Made by a program: the position numbers and the translations under genes. A stretch of DNA of 64,000 nt from Pseudomonas putida. Lineage in GTDB: Bacteria > Pseudomonadota > Gammaproteobacteria > Pseudomonadales > Pseudomonadaceae. The notes under the pieces are model-generated. The model was not told where the DNA came from. It was given only the letters and a program-made list of their open reading frames with translations, and did not search any database. The DNA is taken from NCBI RefSeq assembly GCF_001636055.1, contig NZ_CP011789.1, positions 3,906,001 to 3,970,000 of the forward strand, given 5' to 3'. Positions 44,020 to 53,400 of this stretch are shown here, piece by piece (positions within the stretch are counted from its first letter, which is position 1; every line of letters starts with the position of its first letter).

Positions 44020-44475
44020 TCACTGAAGGAATTCCACATTAGATCCAGAAACCTCAACAACTTCAAAACCGAGAGTTTTCATCGTTTTTTCTAGTGGAGT
44101 ACTCCATACAGCTTGCTCCCTAGAAAGCCCAGACGATGCGGCCGCTCTGAAAGCCTCAAGATTTGTATTCCCCAACTGCGCTGAAACAGTCTTAATTTTA
44201 TCAGGGCCTATGGACTCGATTGCCCTGGAAACCATCTCCGTCCCTACACCTTTGCCAGAGACAGTCGTGCCATACCAATCGATGCGTAAATCCCCATCAG
44301 GTGAGTAACGAGCAACCAAATCGCTTTGTGCAAATTTACTATCAACAACAGCACCAGTCTTATCGAACTTCTGCCTAGCAGACAATTCAATATCAACATA
44401 GCCATTTGACTTGTTTACTACTTTTGCTTCGAAGTTAAGCCCTGTCCTTTCTGCTGGGACAAACCCTTTTGCACC
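44020..44475 (-). CDS. CT4: orphan toxin tip with GNAT-like C-terminal half
   Basis: An open frame of 151 codons starting at the seam GAKGFVPAER, directly after the Imm3 stop. The C-terminal half (VSGKGVGTEMVSRAIESIG, then NLEAFRAAASSG, MKTLGFEVVEVSG) looks like a GNAT acetyl-CoA fold (R/Q-x-x-G-x-G-type loop followed by N..A...LGF). If so, it could be an acetylating toxin. The N-terminal half (FEAKVVNKSNGYVDIELSAR) is unassigned. No start codon, so it needs fusion to CdiA for expression. Confidence 0.6.
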   Translation of the reverse strand, partial: GAKGFVPAERTGLNFEAKVVNKSNGYVDIELSARQKFDKTGAVVDSKFAQSDLVARYSPDGDLRIDWYGTTVSGKGVGTEMVSRAIESIGPDKIKTVSAQLGNTNLEAFRAAASSGLSREQAVWSTPLEKTMKTLGFEVVEVSGSNVEFLQ

Positions 44476-44477
44476 AG

Positions 44478-44798
44478 CTAAACCCTAACCAGTACAAACT
44501 CCAAAAAAATTTCACTACCGATCATTCCTTCGACAATTAGCTGGCTCATTTCCACCGACCTCACAGTAAAATCCATTTCATTTAATGAGGCAGAAAAGTC
44601 AACAATACAATCCATATCTGGAATTCTCTTACCCTCCTTGATTTCAAATCCTTCCACACCAAGAACTGCAATACCATTACTCTTGCAGTAGTCGACCAGC
44701 TTAAGTCCATCACTGACATCAAACAAAGGAGTACCATTCCACACCAATGTAGGAACAATAGGCAAACTCTCTACGGACACTTCTGTAATCAGTCCCAT
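44478..44798 (-). CDS. Imm3: putative immunity protein for CT3 (colicin E5-like)
   Basis: A 106-residue acidic protein, MGLITEVSVESLPIVPTLVW to EFVLVRV. Its ATG overlaps the CT3 stop by 10 nt, as in E5-type pairs. It is beta-rich, with VLGVEGFEIKEGKRIPDMDC in the middle. The frame is intact although its toxin is frameshifted. No family recognised by name. Confidence 0.72.
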   Translation of the reverse strand: MGLITEVSVESLPIVPTLVWNGTPLFDVSDGLKLVDYCKSNGIAVLGVEGFEIKEGKRIPDMDCIVDFSASLNEMDFTVRSVEMSQLIVEGMIGSEIFLEFVLVRV

Positions 44799-45060
44799 GG
44801 CGCTACCCAGCTAGGGTCATTTTTATTAGAGACTTGGACAATCGCTCCCGTGCGATCATTCCTCAGACGTCCTTAGCAATATACCCAGTAGCTGGATCAT
44901 TAAGGCGGCCTCCTGACACAGTATCAAAACGGGTTTCTTTCGCCACAGCCGTTTTGATTGGTTTATCGATTACAGACTGTATAGAGCTTTCCGTCCAGCC
45001 CCGCATGCCCATTTGATCGGCAATCTTTAGCTCAATAGTTATTGAAATTCCTTTTGCACC
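44789..45060 (-). pseudogene. CT3: colicin E5-like tRNase tip, frameshifted
   Basis: From the seam GAKGISITIEL it reads MRGWTESSIQSVID, then TRFDTVSGGRLNDPATGY, the start of a colicin E5-type RNase (PF12106), and stops at TGA (44863-44865). The next frame then gives NDRTGAIVQVSNKNDPSW, the conserved end. Length is one base short of in-frame, so a single-base deletion near 44863 is the likely defect. Colicin E5 cuts Tyr, His, Asn and Asp tRNA anticodons. Its immunity gene (44478-44798) is intact. Confidence 0.75.
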
Positions 45061-45071
45061 GAAGGACTAAT

Positions 45072-45380
45072 TTAGCTTGCCAAAACCTCTCTTAACCCCT
45101 CGACAAATCGGTCTCCTTCTTCACTTTGCGACTCTAAACTAATCATCACTGGAAAGTCTTCGTAAACCAATCGTAGTGACTGACCTTTAATAGTCAGCCC
45201 CCAAACCCTAGTATCAACAGAATCACTTCTACTAGTGATGCTACCAGAGAAGAGCTTAATAAATTCCTCTGCATAATCAGGGAAGCCTTCCCAGCCCACA
45301 TCAGAAATCAGCTCCACATACAACCTTCCAGACTTCATACGGCCAAGAGCATAAACGCCCTCATCAATAAATCTCTTCAC
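45072..45380 (-). CDS. Imm2: DUF3630-like immunity protein for CT2
   Basis: A 102-residue protein starting with GTG (GTGA overlap with the CT2 stop). DVGWEGFPDYAEEFIKLF, then DTRVWGLTIKGQSLRLVYED and FPVMISLE resemble DUF3630 (PF12305) proteins; that link is from memory and moderate. Position marks it as the immunity protein of the CT2 tip. Confidence 0.7.
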   Translation of the reverse strand: MKRFIDEGVYALGRMKSGRLYVELISDVGWEGFPDYAEEFIKLFSGSITSRSDSVDTRVWGLTIKGQSLRLVYEDFPVMISLESQSEEGDRFVEGLREVLAS

Positions 45381-46933
45381 TGGAAAAGGTCTCCACCGCC
45401 AGCCCGTGTAGAGCTTTCAATTATTTGATCAAAAGTTTTACCTTTTTTAACTAGATCATCAAATCCGGGTCCAATTTTGTTGCCATATCGCTCCAAGTTT
45501 CTCGCATCAATGACATCAAGCATTTCAGGAGGCGTATATTCTCTGTACTTCATTTTCAGCTCGTTTCTTGCACCATACGCATACTTTGCAACGTCTTCTG
45601 CACTAGCACCGCTAGCACGCATCTTGTCCACAGCCCCTTGTAAGTCATAAACATCTTTAACATAGTTTTGCCGGACAGGAGGGAGATACCCGAAGTCTCC
45701 GTCAGCTTTAGATATAGCGTTATCCCAGGCAGGAGTCGCTTTTGCGCCTGCACCGCCGTCTCCAGCGCCCTCCGAATAAACGGCACCCGGATTCAGCTGA
45801 TGCTCAGGAGTGACGTAGATCTCCCTACCCGGCTGCCCATCGAGCTGATTACCGCCAGTATGCGTGACATTTTCCCGCGGACCAACGCCTGTGTACCCCC
45901 CGCTAGCAGGATGAGTGCCATCCTCTTGCACCGCAGGGTTCTCATACCTCGGCTTACTCTCGAATGACTTGATCGGGAACCCGCCTCGCCAACGTCCGTT
46001 GAGCAAGAGGAACAGGTCCATCGACTGTTCGAACTGCTCAGCAGAGTCCTTGCCGATCGCCTTCAGCGACGCCTCAAGTGACTCAGCCGCTTTCTGCAGC
46101 GCTTCGTCCGAATTCGGCGTTGCGAGATAGACCGCTGTCGCAGCACCTAATGCAACCACCGTTTCTGCAGCAATAGGGACCGCAATCAAGTTCCGCTGCA
46201 GAGGATCGGCGCGTCCCAGTGTCAGCAACGCGTTGACCATTTGTTGCGCCGCCTCGGGAGATTGGGCCGACAGCTCATTGAGCTTTTGTCGGACCAGCGC
46301 TGTCTCCTCTGTGTCATGCCGGACATTCAACGCCGACAACATTGCGTCGATACCACGCTCTCGCAGCTCGGCATCCGCACTTCCCACCCGCACGAAGTTC
46401 TTGGCGAACTCCAAAACCTCGAGCCGGTATTGCTCGTTCTGCTCCATTCCCCTGGCAACGGAGGCAGGAGACTCACCCGAAGCAACCGACTGAAGCGACA
46501 CCACCATTTCCAGCACACGTTGCGCTGTAAAGGTCGTACTCGCACCATAGGTCTGGAGGTCAACCTTCCATTTCGCGAGCGTCTGTGCTGGGTTGGCAAC
46601 GTCTCTGAGCGAACTCTGCGTGACATACAAATCCGTACGCGATTCCCGGTCCCGGGTAATCTCGTACGCCTTGTCCAGATCCCGATTCAGCCCGGCTGTC
46701 GAGTCCTTCTCGGAACCAGCATCACCGCGCACCACGATGTCGCCCTGGCCCACCGTGGCCCGCACGATCTGCTCGCGATCCTTGTCGTACTTCCAGCCAC
46801 TGACACTCCAGCCGTTGCTGCCCTGGTCGCCTTTGCCAACCTGGCTGGCATCCTGCTGGGCCCAGCCGTGTACGAATGTTCTTACTGGTCGCTGTGCAAT
46901 AGCAACATCATTAGGGCGCAGGTTAACTAACAT
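45377..46933 (-). CDS. CdiA C-terminal fragment with CT2 tip, fused behind a foreign tip stub
   Basis: A 518-residue frame from ATG at 46933 (open to 46978). Residues 1-23 are the stub of another tip (46864-46978). From WAQQDASQ on, it is near-identical to the CdiA pretoxin region (45739-46863). After GAGAKA comes a 117-residue tip: TPAWDNAISKADGDFGYL, then KYREYTPPEMLDVIDARNLE and RYGNKIGPGFDDL. The tip family is not recognised. The N-terminal secretion and stalk parts are missing, so it is not secreted as it stands. Confidence 0.7.
   Translation of the reverse strand: MLVNLRPNDVAIAQRPVRTFVHGWAQQDASQVGKGDQGSNGWSVSGWKYDKDREQIVRATVGQGDIVVRGDAGSEKDSTAGLNRDLDKAYEITRDRESRTDLYVTQSSLRDVANPAQTLAKWKVDLQTYGASTTFTAQRVLEMVVSLQSVASGESPASVARGMEQNEQYRLEVLEFAKNFVRVGSADAELRERGIDAMLSALNVRHDTEETALVRQKLNELSAQSPEAAQQMVNALLTLGRADPLQRNLIAVPIAAETVVALGAATAVYLATPNSDEALQKAAESLEASLKAIGKDSAEQFEQSMDLFLLLNGRWRGGFPIKSFESKPRYENPAVQEDGTHPASGGYTGVGPRENVTHTGGNQLDGQPGREIYVTPEHQLNPGAVYSEGAGDGGAGAKATPAWDNAISKADGDFGYLPPVRQNYVKDVYDLQGAVDKMRASGASAEDVAKYAYGARNELKMKYREYTPPEMLDVIDARNLERYGNKIGPGFDDLVKKGKTFDQIIESSTRAGGGDLFQ
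45739..46863 (-). repeat. CdiA pretoxin repeat, copy B
   Basis: About 1125 bp, offset 2095 from copy A. It starts at the seam of CT2 and ends at the fusion to a foreign tip stub (46863/46864). There are few base differences from copy A. Confidence 0.9.
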
Positions 46934-46978
46934 GCCCCGCTCAGTAAGATTTGGAACAGGATCTATCGCTTTTGCACC
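46864..46978 (-). pseudogene. Toxin tip stub fused in frame to a CdiA copy
   Basis: After the Imm1 stop the frame reads GAKAIDPVPNLTERG, then MLVNLRPNDVAIAQRP and VRTFVHG, and continues directly as CdiA sequence (WAQQDASQ). It begins with the same 17 bases (cttttgcaccaactaat on the plus strand) as the CT8 seam at 40336-40352. A recombination event apparently replaced the rest of this tip by a copy of the CdiA end. Confidence 0.6.
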
Positions 46979-47010
46979 AACTAATAAAAATCACTCACGC
47001 AACGGCATTA

Positions 47011-47496
47011 TTAATCTGAAACCCTAACCGCACCAGAGCCTTCTGGAGCAAAACCTTTAGGCCAGATTGTTTTATCATTATATATTGCACCTAAAAAAAT
47101 AGCACCATCTATTCTTTTTACGTCGAAATTAACACCTCGTAAATTGGAATTTACAAAACTAGAGCCACCAACATCCGCATTTTTTAAATTAGCCATTGAA
47201 AGATCCGCCCCTGAAAAATCCGCATAAGCCGCGACGACATCTAGAAGATGGACACAACTCATCTTCGCATTAATAAAACTTGCATTCATTAATGCCGAAC
47301 CACTCAGCACAGCACCATTCAACAGAGAACAATTAAAAGAGGCATTCCTTAAGTTTGAACCTGTGAAATCAGCCTCTGTTAGATCTAAACCGTCAAAAAT
47401 CGCACGATGCAATTCTAGCCCTCTTAAATTTGACTTAGCAAAACTAGTCAAGGGCAATTCCAACTCTGCGCCAGTTTCGAAAGCAATAGTTATCAC
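47011..47496 (-). CDS. Imm1: pentapeptide-repeat immunity protein for CT1
   Basis: A 161-residue pentapeptide-repeat protein (A(D/N)L/F-x-x pattern; for example LRGLELHRAIFDGLDLTEAD and ADFSGADLSMANLKNADVGG). The preferred GTG at 47496 overlaps the CdiA stop (GTGA) and has GGGGGA 5 bp upstream; a TTG at 47508 is an alternative. It follows the CdiA tip, so it is the expected immunity protein. Pentapeptide proteins (MfpA, Qnr) mimic DNA, which would suit a nucleic-acid-directed toxin; that is inference. Confidence 0.8.
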   Translation of the reverse strand: MITIAFETGAELELPLTSFAKSNLRGLELHRAIFDGLDLTEADFTGSNLRNASFNCSLLNGAVLSGSALMNASFINAKMSCVHLLDVVAAYADFSGADLSMANLKNADVGGSSFVNSNLRGVNFDVKRIDGAIFLGAIYNDKTIWPKGFAPEGSGAVRVSD

Positions 47497-50400
47497 CTGT
47501 TCCCCCAATCTACTTGATCCACTTTCAGCTCAGACACTGGTTTGGTTTGACCGACTTTGTTAGGAGATAAGGCCCCAGGTGTCACATCTGGATTTCGACC
47601 TAATATTTTTGCTGCTATATAACGATGATTCCCATCAACGATTACATTGCCGTCCATCTTAATCGCCGGAGCAACATCACCCTTAAGAATTCGATCAACA
47701 TATCTTTGCACCGCAGGTAATGACACAGCGCCTTGCGCACTAATAGCAGGATCACCCTGCAATGCTTTTTGAATAATCTCAGGGGTTACCTCTGACCCCT
47801 TCGAAACCAGAGGCTTTCCTACCGGCCCAGTAGCTTTTGCACCTGCACCGCCGTCTCCAGCGCCCTCCGAATAAACAACACCCGGATTCAGCTGATGCCC
47901 AGGAGTGACGTAGATCTCCCTCCCCGGCTGCCCATCGAGCTGATTACCGCCAGTATGCGTGACATTTTCGCCCGGACCAACGCCTGTGTACCCCCCGCTG
48001 GCAGGATGAGTGCCATCCTCTTGCACCGCAGGGTTCTCATACCTCGGCTTACTCTCGAATGCCTTGATCGGGAACCCGCCTCGCCAACGCCCGTTGAGCA
48101 AGAGGAACAGATCCATCGACTGTTCGAACTGCTCAGCAGAGTCCTTGCCGATCGCCTTCAGCGACGCCTCAAGTGACTCAGCCGCTTTCTGCAGCGCTTC
48201 GTCCGAATTCGGCGTTGCGAGATAGACCGCTGTCGCAGCACCTAATGCAACCACCGTTTCTGCAGCAATAGGGACCGCAATCAAGTTCCGCTGCAGAGGA
48301 TCGGCGCGTCCCAGTGTCAGCAACGCGTTGACCATTTGTTGCGCCGCCTCGGGAGATTGGGCCGACAGCTCATTGAGCTTTTGTCGGACCAGCGCTGTCT
48401 CCTCTGTGTCATGCCGGACATTCAACGCCGACAACATTGCGTCGATACCACGCTCTCGCAGCTCGGCATCCGCACTTCCCACCCGCACGAAGTTCTTGGC
48501 GAACTCCAAAACCTCGAGCCGGTATTGCTCGTTCTGCTCCATTCCCCTGGCAACGGAGGCAGGAGACTCACCCGAAGCAACCGACTGAAGCGACACCACC
48601 ATTTCCAGCACACGTTGCGCTGTAAAGGTCGTACTCGCACCATAGGTCTGGAGGTCAACCTTCCATTTCGCGAGCGTCTGTGCTGGGTTGGCAACGTCTC
48701 TGAGCGAACTCTGCGTGACATACAAATCCGTACGCGATTCCCGGTCCCGGGTAATCTCGTACGCCTTGTCCAGATCCCGATTCAGCCCGGCTGTCGAGTC
48801 CTTCTCGGAACCAGCATCACCGCGCACCACGATGTCGCCCTGGCCCACCGTGGCCCGCACGATCTGCTCGCGATCCTTGTCGTACTTCCAGCCACTGACA
48901 CTCCAGCCGTTGCTGCCCTGGTCGCCCTTGCCAACCTGGCTGGCATCCTGCTGGGCCCCGCCACCGCCGCTGCTCCAGGTACCGCCGGCATTCAGGTAGT
49001 AACCGTGCTCCTTGTCCTTGCCGGCAATGTCGCTGAAGCCCAGGGTGCCGGTATCAAGCTTGAGGTTGCCATTGTCGGCAGCGATCACGGCACCATCGAG
49101 CTGGGTGTGTCGCTCGGTACGGATATCGACCTTGTTGCCAGCGGTGACGCGGGTCTGCTCCTGGACCCAGTCGGTCTTGCCGGTGGTCTTGCCAGCGCCG
49201 ACCGAGCCACTGACGCTGACGCCAACCCCGCCCGAGACCGTCGCACTGAGGTCGTACTCCTTGCCCTGGACCTTGCCGGTGTCGGTGACCGAGGCCACCT
49301 TGAGGTCGCCACCGACACGGCCGATCACCTCGTCGCCGCGCAACTGCGCACCCGCGATGGTGGTGTCCTTGCCACTGGTGAACTTGAGCTGGTCGCCGGC
49401 GTAGAGGTAAGCCTGCTGTTGCTGCTGGCCCTCGCGTTGCAGGTCGCCCTTGCCGATGTTCACGCTGGCGTAGAGACCGACCTTGCCACCGCCAAAGCCG
49501 AGGCCGACTTCGCCACCGCCGTTGTGGCGGGTGTTCTGGCTTTCGCTGTCGTTCTGCGCCGAGCGGATGTTCACATCGTTGCCCGCCGCGATAGCGATAT
49601 CGCGTCCGGCGTTCACCTGGCTGCCGACGATGTTCACATCGTTGCGTGCATCGAGCTTGACGTCGCGCCCGGCGCTCAACTGACTGGCAGTGGAGCCACC
49701 CTGGACGCTGTCCTGATCGGCCACCCCATAGCTGCCACCCACGCCGACCTTGAAGCCGCCGCTGGTCCCACCGTGGATGCCACTCCAGCTCTCGCGTTGC
49801 TGACTTTCCTGGCTGACGCTGCCCTTGGCCACGTCGATATCGATGTCGCGGCCACTGATGGCGATGTCCCGACCGGCCTGCAGCTGGCCACCCTTGATGC
49901 TGACGTCGTTGCCAGCGTTGAGCTTCAGGTCGTTGCCAGCATCCAGGCTCGATGCACGGTTGCCCTGCTCCACCCGCTGCTCGCTGCTGCTCTGCTTGCT
50001 GTTGCCGAGCTTGACGTCGGCGGTCGGGCCGGCGAAGAACTGGCTGACCGAATCGACCGCACGCAGCACGCCGGAGACCTGGCTGACGGCGTTCTCGCCT
50101 TTGCCTGCGTTATCGACGGCATCCTTGGTGCTGCCGAAGTTGTGATTGACGCTCACGCCAAGGCCGTTACGCGCAAGCTCGCGCTGGTGCTCGATCAGTT
50201 GCCGCTCGCGAGCGGCATCGATGTTGATGTCGCGACCGGCGTCGAGGCTGATGTCGTGGTTGGCCGCGAGGTCAGAGCCGGTCTGGTTGATATCGCGCTT
50301 CGCGGTGATATCCAGGTCCTGCCCGGCCTTGATCTGGCTGGCCGCCGCGAGCTGCTGCTCGAGGCGATCGCGGGCCTTGGCCTGTTCGGCACCGACGAAC

Positions 50401-53400
50401 AGGCTCACGCCGTTATCGTTGCCGGACACACCGATCCCGGTGCGCTTGCTGGTCGACCACTGCTGCTCGCTGTGGCTGTTCTGCGCCGCGGCCACATTGA
50501 CGTCGCGCCCGGCGTTGAGGCTGACGTTACGCCCGGCGGAGACACCACTGCCGATCACATTGATATCGCGCTCGGCACGCAGGCTCGCATCCTGTTCGGC
50601 CAGCACCTGGCTGCCAACGCTGGTGCTGCTCTGCGCCTCCTGCCCGGCCTTCTTCGCCGAAGCCACGGAAACAAACCCGCCGGACGCCGACAGGCCGGTC
50701 TTCTTCCGATACTGCTCCGAATGGCTGTAGGCGGTGTCGTTGGCGGCAAGCAGGTCGATGTCGCCGTCCTTGTCGAGCAAGCCGGCACGCAGCTCGACAT
50801 CCTTGCCAGCGTTGGCCTCGCTGGCGCGCAAACGCACATCGCTGCCCGCGGCGATCACCAGGTCGTTGCCCGCGGCCAGTTCGCTGCCGACCTGAGTGGC
50901 CGTGGTGGTCAGCTGGCTCTTGCCGCTCTTGGACAAGCCCAGGAAACCGGACTTGGTCTTCTTGCTGAACTCGCCGTGCTCCTCGACGCCCGAGAGCACC
51001 GCCACATCGCCGCCGGCACCGAGCATCAGGTCGCCGCCGGCCTTGAGCTGGCTGCCGACCACGGTGACGTCGCGGCCGCCATCCAGGGCGATGCCACCAC
51101 TGGCGGTCTTGCTGACGTTGACGGTCAGATCGCCACCGGCCTCGATGACCGAGGCAACGTTGGTGCTGTGGTAGCTCTCCTTCTGCGTCGAACTGCTGCG
51201 CCCGAACGAGCCCTTGCTCTTTTTCAGGTAATAGGACGCGCTTTCGTCCTGGTCGGAGGCGATGGTCAGGTCGCGGGTAGCGCCGAGCTCGATATCCCCT
51301 GCGCCCTTGACCTGGCTGGCGATGATGGCCATGTCCTGGCCAGCGGCAAGCGCGATATCTCCACCGGCCTTGACCTCGGTGGACACCTGGGTGATCCGGT
51401 CGGTCGACTGGGTGACCTTCTTGCTGCGGCTGAAGGTATGGCTCTCGTCGGCCGCAGAGGTCAGGGTCAAGTCACCGGTGGCGGCCATCGCGATGTCGCG
51501 CCCGGCCTCGATGCGGCTGGCCACGGCGCTGATGTCGCGTCCGGCAGCGATGTTCAGGTCACGCCCGGCTTCGAGGGTCGCACCGTGCTGCTGGACGCTG
51601 CTGTTGCGTACCGAGCCACTGGCAAGGCCCTGGCGCTGCTCGACGGCGACCAGGCTGACGTCGCGTCCGGCGTTGATCGACAGGTCGCCAGCGCTGCTGA
51701 TCACGCTACCGATGTTCTTGACGTCCTGACCGGCCTTGAGGCTCAGCGAGTTACCGGCCTCGATGCGAGCGGCATTGTCGAGGTAGTCGCGCTGGTTGCT
51801 GATGCCGCCATACGTCATGGTGTGGCGGGTCTGGTCGCGCTGGTTGATGATGTCGCCATTGACCGCGGTCAGGCTGACGTCACGCCCGGCGATGATGCCT
51901 GCGGCGCTGTTGACCAAGTTGTTGCCGGCCAACAGATCAAGCCGACCACCGGCCTGGATCAGGCCGCTGTTGACCAGGTCCTTGCCTGCCGTGGCGGAGA
52001 GGTTCTGGCTGGCCTTGAGGGTGCCGGCGTTGACCAGGTTCTCACCGGCGATCAACGTGACGTCCTGGCCGGCGATCAACGCACCGGTAGGTGCCAGGCG
52101 GTTGTCGGCCTGCGCCAGGTACAGCACCGGTACCAGCACCTGCTCGCCGTTGACCTCGTGGGTTTCCATCCACACGATGTCATGGGTCAGCGCCGCCACC
52201 TGGGCTGCGCTAAGACCAACGCCCAGGTTAAGGCCGAGGGCATCCTTGCTGCGGATGGCGTTGTCCATCAGGTACTTGAACAACTGCTCGCCGTTGTTCT
52301 GGCCGTCGATGAACTGCTGCCCGGTACGGGCGACCACCGCCTGCTGTATCAGGCGCTGCTCGTACAGGCCGTCGCCCAGGCGCTTCCAGCTCTGGTCAGG
52401 GTCATAACCGAGGTTGCCGAGCAGGTAGTCAGAGCTCATGAACTGCTTGAGGTCAGTGAGTGCCGGGTTGGTCTCGATCAGGTACTTCTGCGGTTTGCCG
52501 ACGAACTGGCTGGAGGGAATGCGGGTGACGCCCGGCACCGTCAGCCGGGTGTCGATACCCAGCGTGCCCACACCGGTCAATTCGCGGCCTTCGGCACCGC
52601 CATGGCGCTGGGGCACGGAGGTGTCCACCGCGCCGTCACCGGGGGCGTAGACGCCAATGGCGCTAGCGTTGCCACCCAGCGGGCCGCCCTGGTGGGCAAT
52701 ACGCTCGATCTGCTGGCTGCCCGGCACCCAAGTGTTGGCAGCGACCGTCTGTAGTGCACCGGGCTGACTGCCTGGCGCCGTGGCCTGGCGCCCTTGCACG
52801 GAAAGGTCGGCGCCGCCCAGGCTCCAGCCTTCGGCGGAGCTGCTTTGGCTGCCGCCACCCTGGCCGCTGAGGCGGAACAGACCATTCTGGCCGGTGGGCA
52901 GGGTGAAGTCGCCCAGGGACAACGGGTTGACCTGCTGGCGTGCCAGGTCGGGAGGTAACTGACCGTGAAGGGTGATGACCACCGGGTTGGCAGAGGTTGG
53001 CAGCTTCGGATCGAATGCCTTGCCCGTTGGGGCATCGACTGGCTGGCCTTGCTGTACCACGCTGTTGGTCAGGTTCTGCGCCGCATTGAGTTGCACACGG
53101 CCACCAGCCTGGATAACCGCGTTGATCGCGCCGCCCTGACCAGGTTTGACGATCGTGCGCGACTCCAGGAACGTTGCATTGCGCACCGCATCAGGTAAGG
53201 GCACCCGTACGCCCTGATCATAAGCTGGCGTCGGCGTAGCAAAGGTAAGACCGCTGTTCCACAGCCAGACGTTCATCCAGGCCAGATGCATCGAGCGTTC
53301 GTTTTGTGGCGAACTGGTGATGTTTGGCGTGGCAGTGGACTCGTTCCAGTTGAGATCCCAGACTCGAACGTTGCCGAAAACCCCTCTCGTCCAGGCGTTC

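Noticed and set aside
47493..49177. A VENN motif as the classical boundary between CdiA and its toxin tip.
   Set aside because: I found no VENN or clear variant before the tip. The boundary here is the GAK(A/G) seam.
48336..52754. A long plus-strand open frame (1472 codons) opposite cdiA, and a second one at 53286-58565 (1759 codons).
   Set aside because: Both are antisense frames of the repeat-rich, high-GC cdiA gene. They lack ribosome-binding sites, have unnatural composition (Ala, Val, Gln, Gly, Asp runs) and no domain. The minus-strand frame has clear TPS and FHA features.
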